Positions 45,323-54,986 of a stretch of 64,000 nt of DNA are shown piece by piece (position 1 is the stretch's first letter; each line of letters starts with the position of its first letter). The stretch covers positions 62,001-126,000 of the forward strand of contig NZ_JAFCKS010000004.1 in assembly GCF_018129995.1 (NCBI RefSeq), in the 5' to 3' direction. The position numbers and the translations under genes are program-made. Origin of the DNA: Bradyrhizobium sp. SZCCT0153. GTDB lineage: Bacteria; Pseudomonadota; Alphaproteobacteria; Rhizobiales; Xanthobacteraceae. The notes under the pieces were generated by a model, which searched no databases, was not told where the DNA came from, and worked only from the letters and a program-made list of their open reading frames with translations.

Positions 45323-47397
45323 AGCGCCCCCGCGAAAGCGAGCACGGAGCGCGGCGGCGCCTTGCTGTCGCTTCCGGGCGGGAAGTCGATCGTGTTCAGC
45401 ATGGCGTCGGTCGTGTTCAGGATCTGCTGCCAGCTCTTGTATTCGGTCATTTTGGGCAATTTGAATGCGATCTCTTCGGGGGCGGCGTTCAGTACGATAA
45501 AGATCGCGGCGCTGCCCGGTTCCATCGGCCCCATCACATAGGAGAGAAACCGCCCCTCGGGAAACTTCCAGTCGCTTTCCGTCATTTCGTCGCCGGCCGG
45601 CGTCAGCCACAGCGCACCGTATGAGATGCCGTCCTTGGGGCGGCCGTCGAGCCAGCGATGGCTGCGAAGCTGCGAGAACCGGCGGCGGATGTCGGCGAGT
45701 TCGGCGACGAATTCGATCATGTCGTCGCCCTCCTTGCCGAGATTTTCCCAGCCGACCCAGCCGACCTCGTTGTCCTGGCAATAGGCGTTGTTGTTGCCGG
45801 ATTGCGAGTTGCCGACCTCGTCGCCGGCGAGAATCAGCGGAATGCCCTGCGCCAGCATCAGGCAGGCCAGCCCGTTCTTGCGAAGCTGTCTGCGCAGGCC
45901 GATAATTCCGGGATCGTCGGTCGGGCCTTCGACGCCGCAATTGTTGCTGTGGTTGTCGTTGGAGCCGTCGCGATTGTCCTCGCCATTGGCCTCGTTGTGC
46001 TTCTCGTTGTAGCTGAAGAGGTCGGCCAGCGTGAAACCGTCATGGACGGTGATGTGGTTGATGCTGGCGCGCGGCCGCCGTCCGTCATGATTGAACAGGT
46101 CGGACGATGCCGTCATGCGGCTGGATATGTCGCCGATCAGGCTGCCTTCGCCGCTCCAGTAGCGGCGCATGGCGCTGCGATAGCGATCGTTCCACTCCGA
46201 CCATTGCGAGGGAAATGCGCCGACCTGGTAGCCGCCGAGGCCGAGATCCCAGGGCTCGGCGACGAGCTTGACGGACGCCAGCACCGGGTCCTGCCGGATC
46301 GCGGTCAGGAACGAGATGCCGCGGTCAAAACCGTTCGGACCGCGTGCGAGCGTGGTGGCAAGGTCGAACCGGAAGCCGTCGACGTGGCAGACCTCGACCC
46401 AATAGCGCAGGGAATCCATCACCATCTGCAGCACGCGCGGATGGGTGAGGTTCACCGACGAGCCGCAGCCGGTGAAGTCGTCGTAGAAGCGCGGGTTGTC
46501 GCGGTTCAGCCAGTAGTAGGAGGCGTTGTCGATGCCGCGGTAGCACAGCGTCGGGCCGAGGTGATTGCCCTCGGCTGTGTGGTTGTAGACGACGTCGAGC
46601 ATCACCTCGATGCCGGCATCGTGCAGGCGTGCGACCGTGGTGCGGAAGGAATCGAGCGCGTTGTCCTGGGCGTAGCGCTGCTCGGGCGCGAAGAAGGACA
46701 GGGTGTTGTAGCCCCAGTAATTGGCGAGCTTCTTCTCCACCAGGATGCGGTCGTCGACGAAGCTGTGCACCGGCAGAAGCTCGACCGTGGTGACGCCGAG
46801 CTTCTTCAGATGCTCGATCATCGCCGGCGAGGACAGGCCGCCATAGGTGCCGCGCAGATTCGGCGGCACGTCGTCGCGCTTCTGCGTCAGGCCCTTGACG
46901 TGGGCCTCGTAGATGATGGTGTCTTCCCAGGGGATGTTGGGCCGGATCTCGCGGCGGCCCCAGTTGAAGGTCTCGTCGACCACGACGGCCTTGGGCATGC
47001 CGCGCGCATTGTCGCGCCGGTCGAAGGACAGATCTTCGCGCGGGCTGCCGGTGCGATAGGCGAAATGCGCGTCGCTCCAGACCAGCCGCCCGGAAAGCCG
47101 CTTGGCATAGGGGTCGAGCAGCAGCTTGTTGGCGTTGAAGCGATGACCCTGCTCGGGCTCGTAGGGGCCGTGCACGCGGTAGCCATAGAGCTGGCCGGGC
47201 GAGACATCGTTGAGATATCCATGCCAGACGTCCTCGGTTCGCTCCGGCAGCTCGATGCGCTCGAGCTCGCGGCGGCCTTGCGTGTCGAACAGGCAGAGCT
47301 CGACCTTGTGGGCGTTGGCGGAGAACAGCGCGAAATTGGTGCCGCGTCCGTCCCAGCTTGCGCCGAGGCGTGCGGGCGATCCAGCAGTCAGACGCAT
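45319..47397 (-). CDS. glgX: glycogen debranching enzyme GlgX
   Basis: 692 residues; GH13 isoamylase-type enzyme that removes branches from glycogen. N-terminal CBM48-like part (LGASWDGRGTNFALFSANAH), then the catalytic barrel with VDGFRFDLATTLAR (Asp), LVAEPWDLGLGGYQVG (Glu) and ITVHDGFTLADL (Asp). Length is slightly above E. coli GlgX. It starts 3 bases after the glgB stop and overlaps treZ by 4. Debranched chains would feed TreY. Confidence 0.95.
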   Translation of the reverse strand: MRLTAGSPARLGASWDGRGTNFALFSANAHKVELCLFDTQGRRELERIELPERTEDVWHGYLNDVSPGQLYGYRVHGPYEPEQGHRFNANKLLLDPYAKRLSGRLVWSDAHFAYRTGSPREDLSFDRRDNARGMPKAVVVDETFNWGRREIRPNIPWEDTIIYEAHVKGLTQKRDDVPPNLRGTYGGLSSPAMIEHLKKLGVTTVELLPVHSFVDDRILVEKKLANYWGYNTLSFFAPEQRYAQDNALDSFRTTVARLHDAGIEVMLDVVYNHTAEGNHLGPTLCYRGIDNASYYWLNRDNPRFYDDFTGCGSSVNLTHPRVLQMVMDSLRYWVEVCHVDGFRFDLATTLARGPNGFDRGISFLTAIRQDPVLASVKLVAEPWDLGLGGYQVGAFPSQWSEWNDRYRSAMRRYWSGEGSLIGDISSRMTASSDLFNHDGRRPRASINHITVHDGFTLADLFSYNEKHNEANGEDNRDGSNDNHSNNCGVEGPTDDPGIIGLRRQLRKNGLACLMLAQGIPLILAGDEVGNSQSGNNNAYCQDNEVGWVGWENLGKEGDDMIEFVAELADIRRRFSQLRSHRWLDGRPKDGISYGALWLTPAGDEMTESDWKFPEGRFLSYVMGPMEPGSAAIFIVLNAAPEEIAFKLPKMTEYKSWQQILNTTDAMLNTIDFPPGSDSKAPPRSVLAFAGAL

Positions 47398-47400
47398 CGG

Positions 47401-49539
47401 TCAGCTTTCCGGAACGAGGAAGATCGCGGCGAGCGGCGGAATGGTGAGGCGGAGCTCGCCATTGACCGCCTGGACCTCGCCGATATTGCCGACATTGCTG
47501 CCGCCGTAATGGGCGGAGTCCGAGTTGAGAACTTCCTTCCATTTGCCGCCGAACGGCACGCGAACGCGGTAGTTCTGGTAGACGTTGGGCGAGAAATTGA
47601 CGATCACCATGCACCTGGCGTGCTCGTCGAATCCCTTGCGCAGCCAGGCGAACACGTTGCGGTTGGCGTCGTCCGTGACCAGCCATTCGAAACCGGCCTG
47701 GTCGCAGTCCATCTGGTGCAGAGCCGGCACCGCGCGATAGAGCCGGTTGAGGTCGCGGATCAGCGCCTGGATGCCCGAGTGGAACTTGTATTCGAGCAGG
47801 TGCCAGTCGAGCGACTGGTCGTGATTCCATTCGCGGCTTTGCGCGATCTCCGCGCCCATGAACAGCAGCTTCTTGCCGGGATGGCCGAACATGAAGCTGT
47901 AATAGGCGCGCAGATTCGCAAAGCGCTGCCATTCGTCGCCGGGCATGCGGCCCAGGATCGAGCGCTTCCCGTGCACGACCTCGTCATGCGACAGCGGCAG
48001 GATGAAGTTTTCCGAGAAGGCGTAGTGCAGGCCGAACAGGATGTCGCCGTGATGATGCTTGCGGTGGATCGGATCCTTGCTGATGTAGTTCAGCGTGTCG
48101 TGCATCCAGCCCATGTTCCACTTGTAGCCGAAGCCGAGCCCGCCGAATTCGACCGGGCGCGAGACCTGCGGCCAGGCGGTGGACTCTTCGGCGGCCGTGG
48201 TTGCCTGCGGGAAGCGGGCGAAGACTTCCGTGTTGAAGCGGCGCAGGAAGTTGATCGCCTCGATGTTTTCCCGACCGCCATACTGGTTCGGAATCCACGC
48301 GCCCGGCGGCCGGCTGTAGTCGAGATAGAGCATCGAGGCGACCGCATCGACGCGCAGGCCGTCGATGGCGTAGCGCTCCAGCCAGAACAACGCGTTCGAC
48401 ACCAAGAAATTCGTCACTTCGGTGCGGCCGTAATTGTAGATCAGCGTGCCCCAGTCGAGATGGCGGCCCTGGAGCGGATTGGCGTGCTCGTAGAGCGCGG
48501 TGCCGTCGAAGCTGCCGAGCCCGTGCGGGTCGTCCGGGAAATGGCCGGGCACCCAGTCGAGCAGCACGCCGACGCCCTCCCGATGGCAGGCATCGACCAG
48601 CGCGGCGAAATCCTCCGGCGTGCCGAAGCGGCTGGTCGGCGCATAGAGGCCGGTCGGCTGATAGCCCCAGGAGCCGTCGAACGGATGCTCGCTGACGGGA
48701 AGGAATTCGAGATGGGTGAAGCCCATGTCGCGGGCATAGGCCGGCAGCTGCTCGGCGAGCTCGCGATAGGTGAGCCATTCACCGCCGTTCTTGCGTCGCC
48801 ATGAACCGAGATGAACCTCGTAAATCGACATCGGCGCCGACAGCGCGTTGATGCCGTCGGGAATCGGACGCGGCCGAGGCAGATGCGCCTCGTCGAACAC
48901 GATGGAGGCGGTCTTCGGACGCACTTCGCTCGCAAACGCCATCGGGTCGGATTTCAGCGGCAGCAAGTGGCCGTGCGGCCCAATGATCTCGAACTTGTAG
49001 TGGTCGCCCGCCTTGGCGTGCGGAATGAACAATTCCCAGTAGCCGGCGCCGCGCACCCGCATGGGATGGCGCCGCCCGTCCCAGAAGTTGAAGTCGCCGA
49101 CCACCGACACGCGCCGCGCATTGGGCGCCAGCGCCACGAAGCCGATGCCGTCGATGCCTTCGAGCCGCATCGGATGCGCGCCGAGCTTGTCGTAAAGGCG
49201 CTGATGGGTGCCCTCGCCGAGCAGATAGAGATCGAAATCGGTCAGGATCGGCGGGAAGCGATAGGCGTCCTCGAACTCGACGACGTCGTTGCCGAACTTT
49301 GCGCGGAGCTGATAGCGCTTCGAGCCGTTCGGCAGGGCGCCGACGAACAGGCCCGAAGCATGGACGCGGTCGAGCGTCGCCACCTCGCCGTGCTCGCCGA
49401 CCGCCTCGACATTGGAGGCTTCGGGAAGAAACGCGCGTACCACGCTCTTGCCGCCCTCGGGATGCAGCCCGAGATAGTGGAAGGGGTCGGAATGGCGGCC
49501 CTCGATGATCGCGTAGGCTTCGGCTGGGAGTTTAGGCAT
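47401..49539 (-). CDS. glgB: 1,4-alpha-glucan branching enzyme GlgB
   Basis: 712 residues. GlgB introduces alpha-1,6 branches into the growing glucan. Two N-terminal CBM48-like domains (PFHYLGLHPEGGKSVVRAF and MRLEGIDGIGFVALAPNARR) precede the barrel with IDGLRVDAVASMLYLDYSR (nucleophile Asp), AEESTAWPQV (Glu) and LPLSHDEVVHGK (Asp), all intact. The start overlaps the end of the treS-maltokinase gene by 8 bases, so the genes are coupled. Confidence 0.96.
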   Translation of the reverse strand: MPKLPAEAYAIIEGRHSDPFHYLGLHPEGGKSVVRAFLPEASNVEAVGEHGEVATLDRVHASGLFVGALPNGSKRYQLRAKFGNDVVEFEDAYRFPPILTDFDLYLLGEGTHQRLYDKLGAHPMRLEGIDGIGFVALAPNARRVSVVGDFNFWDGRRHPMRVRGAGYWELFIPHAKAGDHYKFEIIGPHGHLLPLKSDPMAFASEVRPKTASIVFDEAHLPRPRPIPDGINALSAPMSIYEVHLGSWRRKNGGEWLTYRELAEQLPAYARDMGFTHLEFLPVSEHPFDGSWGYQPTGLYAPTSRFGTPEDFAALVDACHREGVGVLLDWVPGHFPDDPHGLGSFDGTALYEHANPLQGRHLDWGTLIYNYGRTEVTNFLVSNALFWLERYAIDGLRVDAVASMLYLDYSRPPGAWIPNQYGGRENIEAINFLRRFNTEVFARFPQATTAAEESTAWPQVSRPVEFGGLGFGYKWNMGWMHDTLNYISKDPIHRKHHHGDILFGLHYAFSENFILPLSHDEVVHGKRSILGRMPGDEWQRFANLRAYYSFMFGHPGKKLLFMGAEIAQSREWNHDQSLDWHLLEYKFHSGIQALIRDLNRLYRAVPALHQMDCDQAGFEWLVTDDANRNVFAWLRKGFDEHARCMVIVNFSPNVYQNYRVRVPFGGKWKEVLNSDSAHYGGSNVGNIGEVQAVNGELRLTIPPLAAIFLVPES

Positions 49540-52500
49540 GGGCTTCGCTCTCGGTACTGGTCAGAATGCGAAGCAGTCCGGACAGCGGCGCATGGAGCCC
49601 CTCAGGCCGGTGGGACAGCTCGTACTCTACTTCGTCGAACGCTCGATCAAGCAGGAAAAACCTTAACAGGCCTGCCGCGGATTGCCGCTCTTCCGGCCAC
49701 AGCCGCCGATCGGTCATGGCTTCCCGGTAGGCGGTGAGGAACGTCGCGGCGGCGCGCTCGCGCCATTCGTCGAGCGCGGCCGTAAGCCGGCCCTGCTCGT
49801 CGGAGGCGCCCGCGAGCGCGCGGTAGAGCGCCGCGTTGACCGAAAGATCAATCGAGCGGATCAGGCCGGCGACGTCACGCGCGGCAGGTGCCTTGCGCCG
49901 CTTGTCGGCCAGCGGCAGACGCGGATCGCCGTCGAAGTCGATGATGAAGATGTCGTCCTTCACGATCAGAGTTTGCCCGAGGCGGAGGTCGCCATGATGA
50001 CGGATGTTCAATCCGCCGATGTCGGATGGCAAGAGCACATTCAGCCGGTCGGACAGCGTCGCACGCGCCGCCGTGAGCTGATCGATCAGCGGCCGGTCCG
50101 CCTCGCGCAGGCCGTCGCGGCTGTCGGCCAGCCGTTCGAAGACGCGTTCGGCCCGTGCCTTGAGGTCGGATGCCCAGCGCTTGGCGTGTGCGGAGCCGAT
50201 CGGCTCCGGCGCGAGATCGCCGGGCTTCGCGGCGGCGAGAGCCACATGCAGTTCTGCGAGCCGCCTGCCGATCTGCGCCATGAAGTGCAGATAGGGTGCC
50301 TGCTCCTGGGTCTCGTGCGCCATCTCGCCCGGCGGCAGTACTCGCTGCTCGTCGATATAGCGGTCGAGATAGCCGGCAGTGACGGCCCAGCCGTCGCCCT
50401 GGTTCTCGACATAGGCGTGCAGCACGCCGAGCGCGCTGCGGCTGTCGCCTTCGACCAGCTCGACACTGCCGAGCAGCGCCGGCGTGTTGCTAAAGCGGGC
50501 GACCTCGGTGAGGTAGGTGCCGATCTCGATCTCGGGATTGATGCCGCTTTCGAGCTGGCGATAGATCTTGGAGACATACTGGTTGTCGACCAGCGCGGTG
50601 CTGTTGGACTGCTCGACGGCGCGGATGCGCTCGGGCTCCTTGATGGAGTAGTCGGCGAACCGGCTGGTCGCCTTGAACTCCAGCCGGAGATTGTTCTCCT
50701 CCACCACCAGGTTCTGCGACAAATTGCGCAGGAACAGACCTATGAAGATCTGCTCCGTCGCAACGTCGAGCAGTGTGCCCTCGCGCGCGCCCTGGCGGAC
50801 GGCGGCGAGCGCCTTCGGGTTGAAGCGTTCGCGGTCGAAGCGCACCCACTCGATCTGCATCGGCAGCACGTAGCGCGTCTTGACCTCGTCCCGCGCCGTC
50901 TCGAAAAACGCGATCCAGGGCCGGTTGTCGCCGATGTCGCAGAACGGCACCGCCGAGGTCAGCGTCGGCTTGATGTGCTTGGGATTTTGCTCGGGAAACC
51001 AGCGCGTGCGCGACAGGAATCCCGGCAGCACCTCGTGCTCGAACACGCCGCGCTCGCGCGCCAGCGACACCCAGGTCGAATTCACCGGCACGACCAGCGT
51101 CTCGAATTCCGGCACCGCGCTTGGTGTCACTGGCTCGGACTTGTCGCGCTCCTGGAGCTGGAACCAGTAGAACCCATAGGGTCCGAGCGTGATCATGTAG
51201 GGCAGTTCGCCGATCGCGGGGAAGCGGCTGCGGCCGAGCATTTCCTGCGGGATGCGGTCCTTCCACGGCGACAGGTCGAGTTCTGTCGCTTGCGCAGCGC
51301 GCGAAAGATTGGCGACGCAGAGGATCACCTCGCCGCGATACTGACGGACATAGGCCAGCACGGACCGGTTGGCCGGACGGATGAAAGTCATGGTGCCGCG
51401 GCCGAAGGCGAGCGTCGACTTGCGCACCGAGATCAGGCGCTTGGTCGCGCTGAGCAGCGAGGACAGGCTGCGCGACTGTGCCTCCACGTTCACCGATTCG
51501 TAGCCGTAGACGGGGTCCATGATCAGCGGCGCGTAGAGGCGGGCCGGGTCGCAGCGCGAGAACCCGCCGTTGCGGTCAGGGCTCCACTGCATCGGCGTGC
51601 GCACTCCGTTGCGGTCGCCGAGATAGATGTTGTCGCCCATCCCGATCTCGTCGCCGTAATAGATGATCGGCGTGCCGGGGAAGGACAGCAGCAGCGAGTT
51701 CATCAGCTCGATCTTGCGGCGGTCGTTGTCCATCAGCGGCGCGAGGCGGCGGCGGATGCCGACATTGATGCGGGCGCGGGGATCGTTGGCGTAGGTGGTC
51801 CAGAGATAGTCGCGCTCGACGTCGGTGACCATCTCCAGCGTCAGCTCGTCATGGTTGCGCAGGAACAGCGCCCATTGGCAGCTCGCCGGAATATCCGGCG
51901 TTTGGCGCAGGATGTCGGTGATCGGGAAACGGTCCTCCTGCGCGATCGCCATGTAGAAGCGCGGCATCAGCGGGAAGTGGTAGGCCATGTGGCATTCGTC
52001 GCCGCGGCCGAAATATTCCTGCACGTCTTCCGGCCATTGATTGGCCTCGGCCAGCAGAAGCTTGCCCTTGGAGTAGGAATCCAGCTCCTGCCGCAGCCGC
52101 TTGATGATGGCGTGCGTCTCGGGGAGGTTCTCGTTCGAGGTGCCTTCGCGCTCGCACAGATAGGGAATGGCGTCGAGCCGGAAGCCGTCGACGCCGGCAT
52201 CGAGCCAGCGCTTCATCACCTGGATCAGCGCGCTGACGACGCGCGGATTGTCGAAATTGAGGTCCGGCTGGTGCGAGAAGAAGCGGTGCCAGTAGAACGC
52301 ACCGGCCTCGTGATCCCAAGTCCAGTTGGACTTTTCCGTGTCGGTGAAGATGATGCGGGTGCCCTGGTATTTTTGGTCGGTGTCGCTCCAGACATACCAG
52401 TTGCGGGCGCTCGAGCCCGGATGGCTGCGGCGCGCGCGCTTGAACCACGTGTGCTGGTCCGAGGTGTGGTTGACGACGAGCTCGGTGATGACGCGCAGGC

Positions 52501-52825
52501 CGCGCTTCTGCGCTTCCTGGATGAAGCGCTTGAAATCCTTCATCGTCCCGAAATCGGGATTGACCGAGCCGTAGTCGGCGATGTCGTAGCCGTCGTCGCG
52601 GCCGGGCGAAGGATAGAACGGCAGCAGCCACAGCGCGGTGACGCCGAGCTCCTGAAGATAGGGCAGCTTTTCGGTCAGCCCGGCGAAGTCGCCGACGCCG
52701 TCATGGTTGCTGTCGGCAAACGCCTTGACGTGGAGCTGGTAGATGATGGCGTCCTTGTACCAGAGCTCGTCCACGATCTCGGCAGCCTCGGCTTTCTTGG
52801 TGTCGACGGAAGACAGAACATTCAT
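49532..52825 (-). CDS. treS: trehalose synthase - maltokinase fusion (TreS-Mak)
   Basis: 1097 residues. The N-terminal half (about 1-560) is TreS, which interconverts trehalose and maltose. Its catalytic residues are Asp218 (GVDGFRLDAIP), Glu260 (LLLAEANQW) and Asp326 (LRNHDEL). The C-terminal half (about 575-1090) is a maltokinase that makes maltose-1-phosphate with ATP; its kinase-like catalytic motifs HGDLRLGQ and IIDFDGDP are present. Fusion of the two is common in proteobacteria and feeds the GlgE pathway. It lies between the GlgE-like gene and glgB, 11 bases after the former. Confidence 0.95.
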   Translation of the reverse strand: MNVLSSVDTKKAEAAEIVDELWYKDAIIYQLHVKAFADSNHDGVGDFAGLTEKLPYLQELGVTALWLLPFYPSPGRDDGYDIADYGSVNPDFGTMKDFKRFIQEAQKRGLRVITELVVNHTSDQHTWFKRARRSHPGSSARNWYVWSDTDQKYQGTRIIFTDTEKSNWTWDHEAGAFYWHRFFSHQPDLNFDNPRVVSALIQVMKRWLDAGVDGFRLDAIPYLCEREGTSNENLPETHAIIKRLRQELDSYSKGKLLLAEANQWPEDVQEYFGRGDECHMAYHFPLMPRFYMAIAQEDRFPITDILRQTPDIPASCQWALFLRNHDELTLEMVTDVERDYLWTTYANDPRARINVGIRRRLAPLMDNDRRKIELMNSLLLSFPGTPIIYYGDEIGMGDNIYLGDRNGVRTPMQWSPDRNGGFSRCDPARLYAPLIMDPVYGYESVNVEAQSRSLSSLLSATKRLISVRKSTLAFGRGTMTFIRPANRSVLAYVRQYRGEVILCVANLSRAAQATELDLSPWKDRIPQEMLGRSRFPAIGELPYMITLGPYGFYWFQLQERDKSEPVTPSAVPEFETLVVPVNSTWVSLARERGVFEHEVLPGFLSRTRWFPEQNPKHIKPTLTSAVPFCDIGDNRPWIAFFETARDEVKTRYVLPMQIEWVRFDRERFNPKALAAVRQGAREGTLLDVATEQIFIGLFLRNLSQNLVVEENNLRLEFKATSRFADYSIKEPERIRAVEQSNSTALVDNQYVSKIYRQLESGINPEIEIGTYLTEVARFSNTPALLGSVELVEGDSRSALGVLHAYVENQGDGWAVTAGYLDRYIDEQRVLPPGEMAHETQEQAPYLHFMAQIGRRLAELHVALAAAKPGDLAPEPIGSAHAKRWASDLKARAERVFERLADSRDGLREADRPLIDQLTAARATLSDRLNVLLPSDIGGLNIRHHGDLRLGQTLIVKDDIFIIDFDGDPRLPLADKRRKAPAARDVAGLIRSIDLSVNAALYRALAGASDEQGRLTAALDEWRERAAATFLTAYREAMTDRRLWPEERQSAAGLLRFFLLDRAFDEVEYELSHRPEGLHAPLSGLLRILTSTESEAHA

Positions 52826-52836
52826 GGCGTGGCCCC

Positions 52837-54783
52837 TTACGCCAGGCAGCGGAACAGCAGCGCCGGATCACGGTCGGGATCGATACGCAACTTGATCCCG
52901 CCCCATTCGATGCGGGACTGTTCGCCGGTGAGGAGGTTTTCGAGCGCGGTGACGTGGCGGCGCTCGCCGCCGACGTCGATGGTGAGGTCGCCGAGCGGCA
53001 ACCAGAATTCCCGCGCATGGCGCGAGAGCGCGATGGCCGCGACGACGGTATTGGCGGGATCGGTGGCCTCTTTGGCGAAGGCGATCGTCTCGCCGTCCTC
53101 GATGCCGAGGAAGCGCAAATCGGCGGTCTGCTGAAGCGCCGCATTCTCACTGCGGATGCGGTTGAGCTGCGTGATGTAGGGCTTGATATTGCCGGGCTTG
53201 TCCCAGTCGCGCTGCTTGATCTGGTATTTCTCGGAATCGAGATATTCCTCGCGGCCCGGGACCGCTTCGTGCTCCAGCAGCTCGACGCCGCTGTAGACGC
53301 CGTAATTGCCGGACAGCGTCGCGGCCAACGCGACGCGCGATTTGAACGCCCAGGTCTCGCCGCTCTGGAGATGATAGGGCAGCAGGTCGGGCGTGCTCAC
53401 GAACAGGTTCGGCCGATAAAAGTCGCGCTCGGGATAGCGCGTCAGCTCGCCGAGATATTGCTCCAGTTCCCACCTTGCCGTCCGCCACGGGAAGTAGCTG
53501 AAGGATTGCGCAAAGCCGAGCTTGGCGAGGCCCTTCATCAGCTTCGGCCGCGCAAAAGTCTTGGAGAACAGGATCACCTCGGGATGCCGGCGGCGGATGT
53601 CGCGGATCAGCCACTCCCAGAATGGAAGCGGCGCGGTATCGTGATTGTCGATGGCGAAGATGGTGACGCCATGGTCGATCCAGAACAGCATGGCGTCGCG
53701 GAAGGCGTTCCAAAGCCCGATCCGGTCGACCGAGGCGAAATCGGGGATGATGATGTCCGAATAGGGGCCATCTGCCGTCCGCACCGAACGGTCCGGCCGC
53801 CATTTGAACCATTCCGGATGCTGCGTCAGCCAGGGATGATCCGGCGAGCATTGCACGGCGAAGTCGAGCGCCAGCTCGAGGCCGTATTCGAGGCAGGTCG
53901 CGACCAGCGCGCGAAAATCCTCGATCGTGCCGAGCTCGGGATGCAGCGCATCGTGCCCGCCCTCGGCGGCACCGATTGCATAAGGCGAGCCGGGATCGCC
54001 CTCGGTCGCCACCGGCGCATTGTTGCGGCCCTTGCGGCGGGTGCGGCCGATCGGGTGGATCGGCGTGAGGTAGAGCACGTCGAACCCCATCGCGGCGATG
54101 TCGGGCACGCGCGCAATGCAATCGCGGAGCGTGCCGTGCCGGCCCGGGATCCGGCTCTGGCTCCGCGGCATGATCTGATACCAGGCCCCAAAGCGCGCCT
54201 TGTCGCGGTCGACGATCAGCGGGAAGGGCACCGAGCGGGTGAGGTCGGGCCGCGACTGGCTCTCGGCCATGGCTTCACCGAGCTCGGTTGAAAGCAACGG
54301 GGCGACGTCCCCGGTCTGAAGATAATTCTCGCACTGTCTGACGATGACGGCCGCGGCGTCCTGCTGCGCGCCATGCGCCTTGGTCAGAAGGCCGGCGCCC
54401 TCGATCGCGTCGAGGCTGACATCCGCGCCGGTGCGTTGCTTGCGCGCGACCCCATGAGACCAGGTCGCGAACTCGTCGGTCCAGGCTTCGATGGCGTAGA
54501 CATACTGGCCGGGCTCGACTGGCGTGAATGCGCCGGACCAACGATCATTGCCGCGATGGATCATCGGCTCGCTCCGCCAGTCCCGGTCCTGCTCACCGCG
54601 CCAGATCAGCGCGGCGCCGATCACGGCGTCGCCGTCGCGATAGACGTCGGCCCAGACCTCGACCCGTTCGCGCGCGATCCGTTTCACGGCAAAGCGACCG
54701 CCGTCGATCGAGGGGTAGACGTCTTCGATGAGGAAAGCGCTGCCGGCTGCGGCACTTTCGACAGTTTGAATTGTCTTGTTCAC
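52837..54783 (-). CDS. glgE: GlgE-like GH13 protein with degenerate active site
   Basis: 648 residues from GTG 54783 (start uncertain; the frame is open to 54933). The overall match is to GlgE, the maltose-1-phosphate maltosyltransferase: EDVYPSIDGGRFAVKRIARE, GFDVLYLTPIHPIGRTRRKG, PELGTIEDFRALV, QCSPDHPWLTQHPEWFKWRP. The key residues differ. The nucleophile region reads GVTIFAIDNHDTAPLPF: Asp379 is kept, but the invariant GH13 arginine two places before it is Ala377. The general acid (Glu in AEAFTRP) is Lys408 (FSKTFARP) at the exact 29-residue spacing. The phosphate-binding NPPKKYQD segment is replaced by TADGPYSD. Classical activity seems unlikely. First gene of the leftward island. Confidence 0.82.
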   Translation of the reverse strand: MNKTIQTVESAAAGSAFLIEDVYPSIDGGRFAVKRIARERVEVWADVYRDGDAVIGAALIWRGEQDRDWRSEPMIHRGNDRWSGAFTPVEPGQYVYAIEAWTDEFATWSHGVARKQRTGADVSLDAIEGAGLLTKAHGAQQDAAAVIVRQCENYLQTGDVAPLLSTELGEAMAESQSRPDLTRSVPFPLIVDRDKARFGAWYQIMPRSQSRIPGRHGTLRDCIARVPDIAAMGFDVLYLTPIHPIGRTRRKGRNNAPVATEGDPGSPYAIGAAEGGHDALHPELGTIEDFRALVATCLEYGLELALDFAVQCSPDHPWLTQHPEWFKWRPDRSVRTADGPYSDIIIPDFASVDRIGLWNAFRDAMLFWIDHGVTIFAIDNHDTAPLPFWEWLIRDIRRRHPEVILFSKTFARPKLMKGLAKLGFAQSFSYFPWRTARWELEQYLGELTRYPERDFYRPNLFVSTPDLLPYHLQSGETWAFKSRVALAATLSGNYGVYSGVELLEHEAVPGREEYLDSEKYQIKQRDWDKPGNIKPYITQLNRIRSENAALQQTADLRFLGIEDGETIAFAKEATDPANTVVAAIALSRHAREFWLPLGDLTIDVGGERRHVTALENLLTGEQSRIEWGGIKLRIDPDRDPALLFRCLA

Positions 54784-54882
54784 GGTGATGCCATTGACAA
54801 GAAAGCAGGACCCCGTTTCCCTTGTCGGGAACCTACGCTTGGTACCTATATAGAAAGCCGGTTGTGTGTCATTAGTTCCCTG

Positions 54883-54908
54883 GGAACGGTCAGCGCGGTT
54901 TGCGAGTT
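54883..54908 (+). promoter_or_regulatory. candidate general-stress (EcfG-type) promoter of malQ
   Basis: GGAAC (54883-54887), 17 bases, AGTT (54905-54908), facing malQ. The -35 is half of a GTTCCC-T-GGGAAC palindrome (54875-54887), so a second GGAAC points toward the glgE-like operon, but its -10 is poor. Confidence 0.35.
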
Positions 54909-54986
54909 GACTCCGACTAACGTCTTCCACCACCTCGTTAAAATCGATGCCCCCGGCCCAAAAATGGCCTGCAAGCTGCGTGCCGA

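Noticed and set aside
43568..45940. treZ frame extended as a 790-codon protein
   Set aside because: The part beyond 45322 is a shadow of glgX; ATG 45322 gives the normal TreZ N-terminus and ATGA coupling.
45658..48804. 1048-codon open frame on the plus strand
   Set aside because: Antisense to glgX and glgB, which have all catalytic motifs; the translated product looks like codon-complement filler.
49682..53134. 1150-codon open frame on the plus strand
   Set aside because: Antisense to treS-maltokinase and the glgE-like gene; no domains, shadow composition.
54784..54986. Additional copy of the TTATGA-N4-CCTAT-N20-CTCG element at the CCTATAT near 54845
   Set aside because: The TTATGA block is absent at the required distance on either strand.
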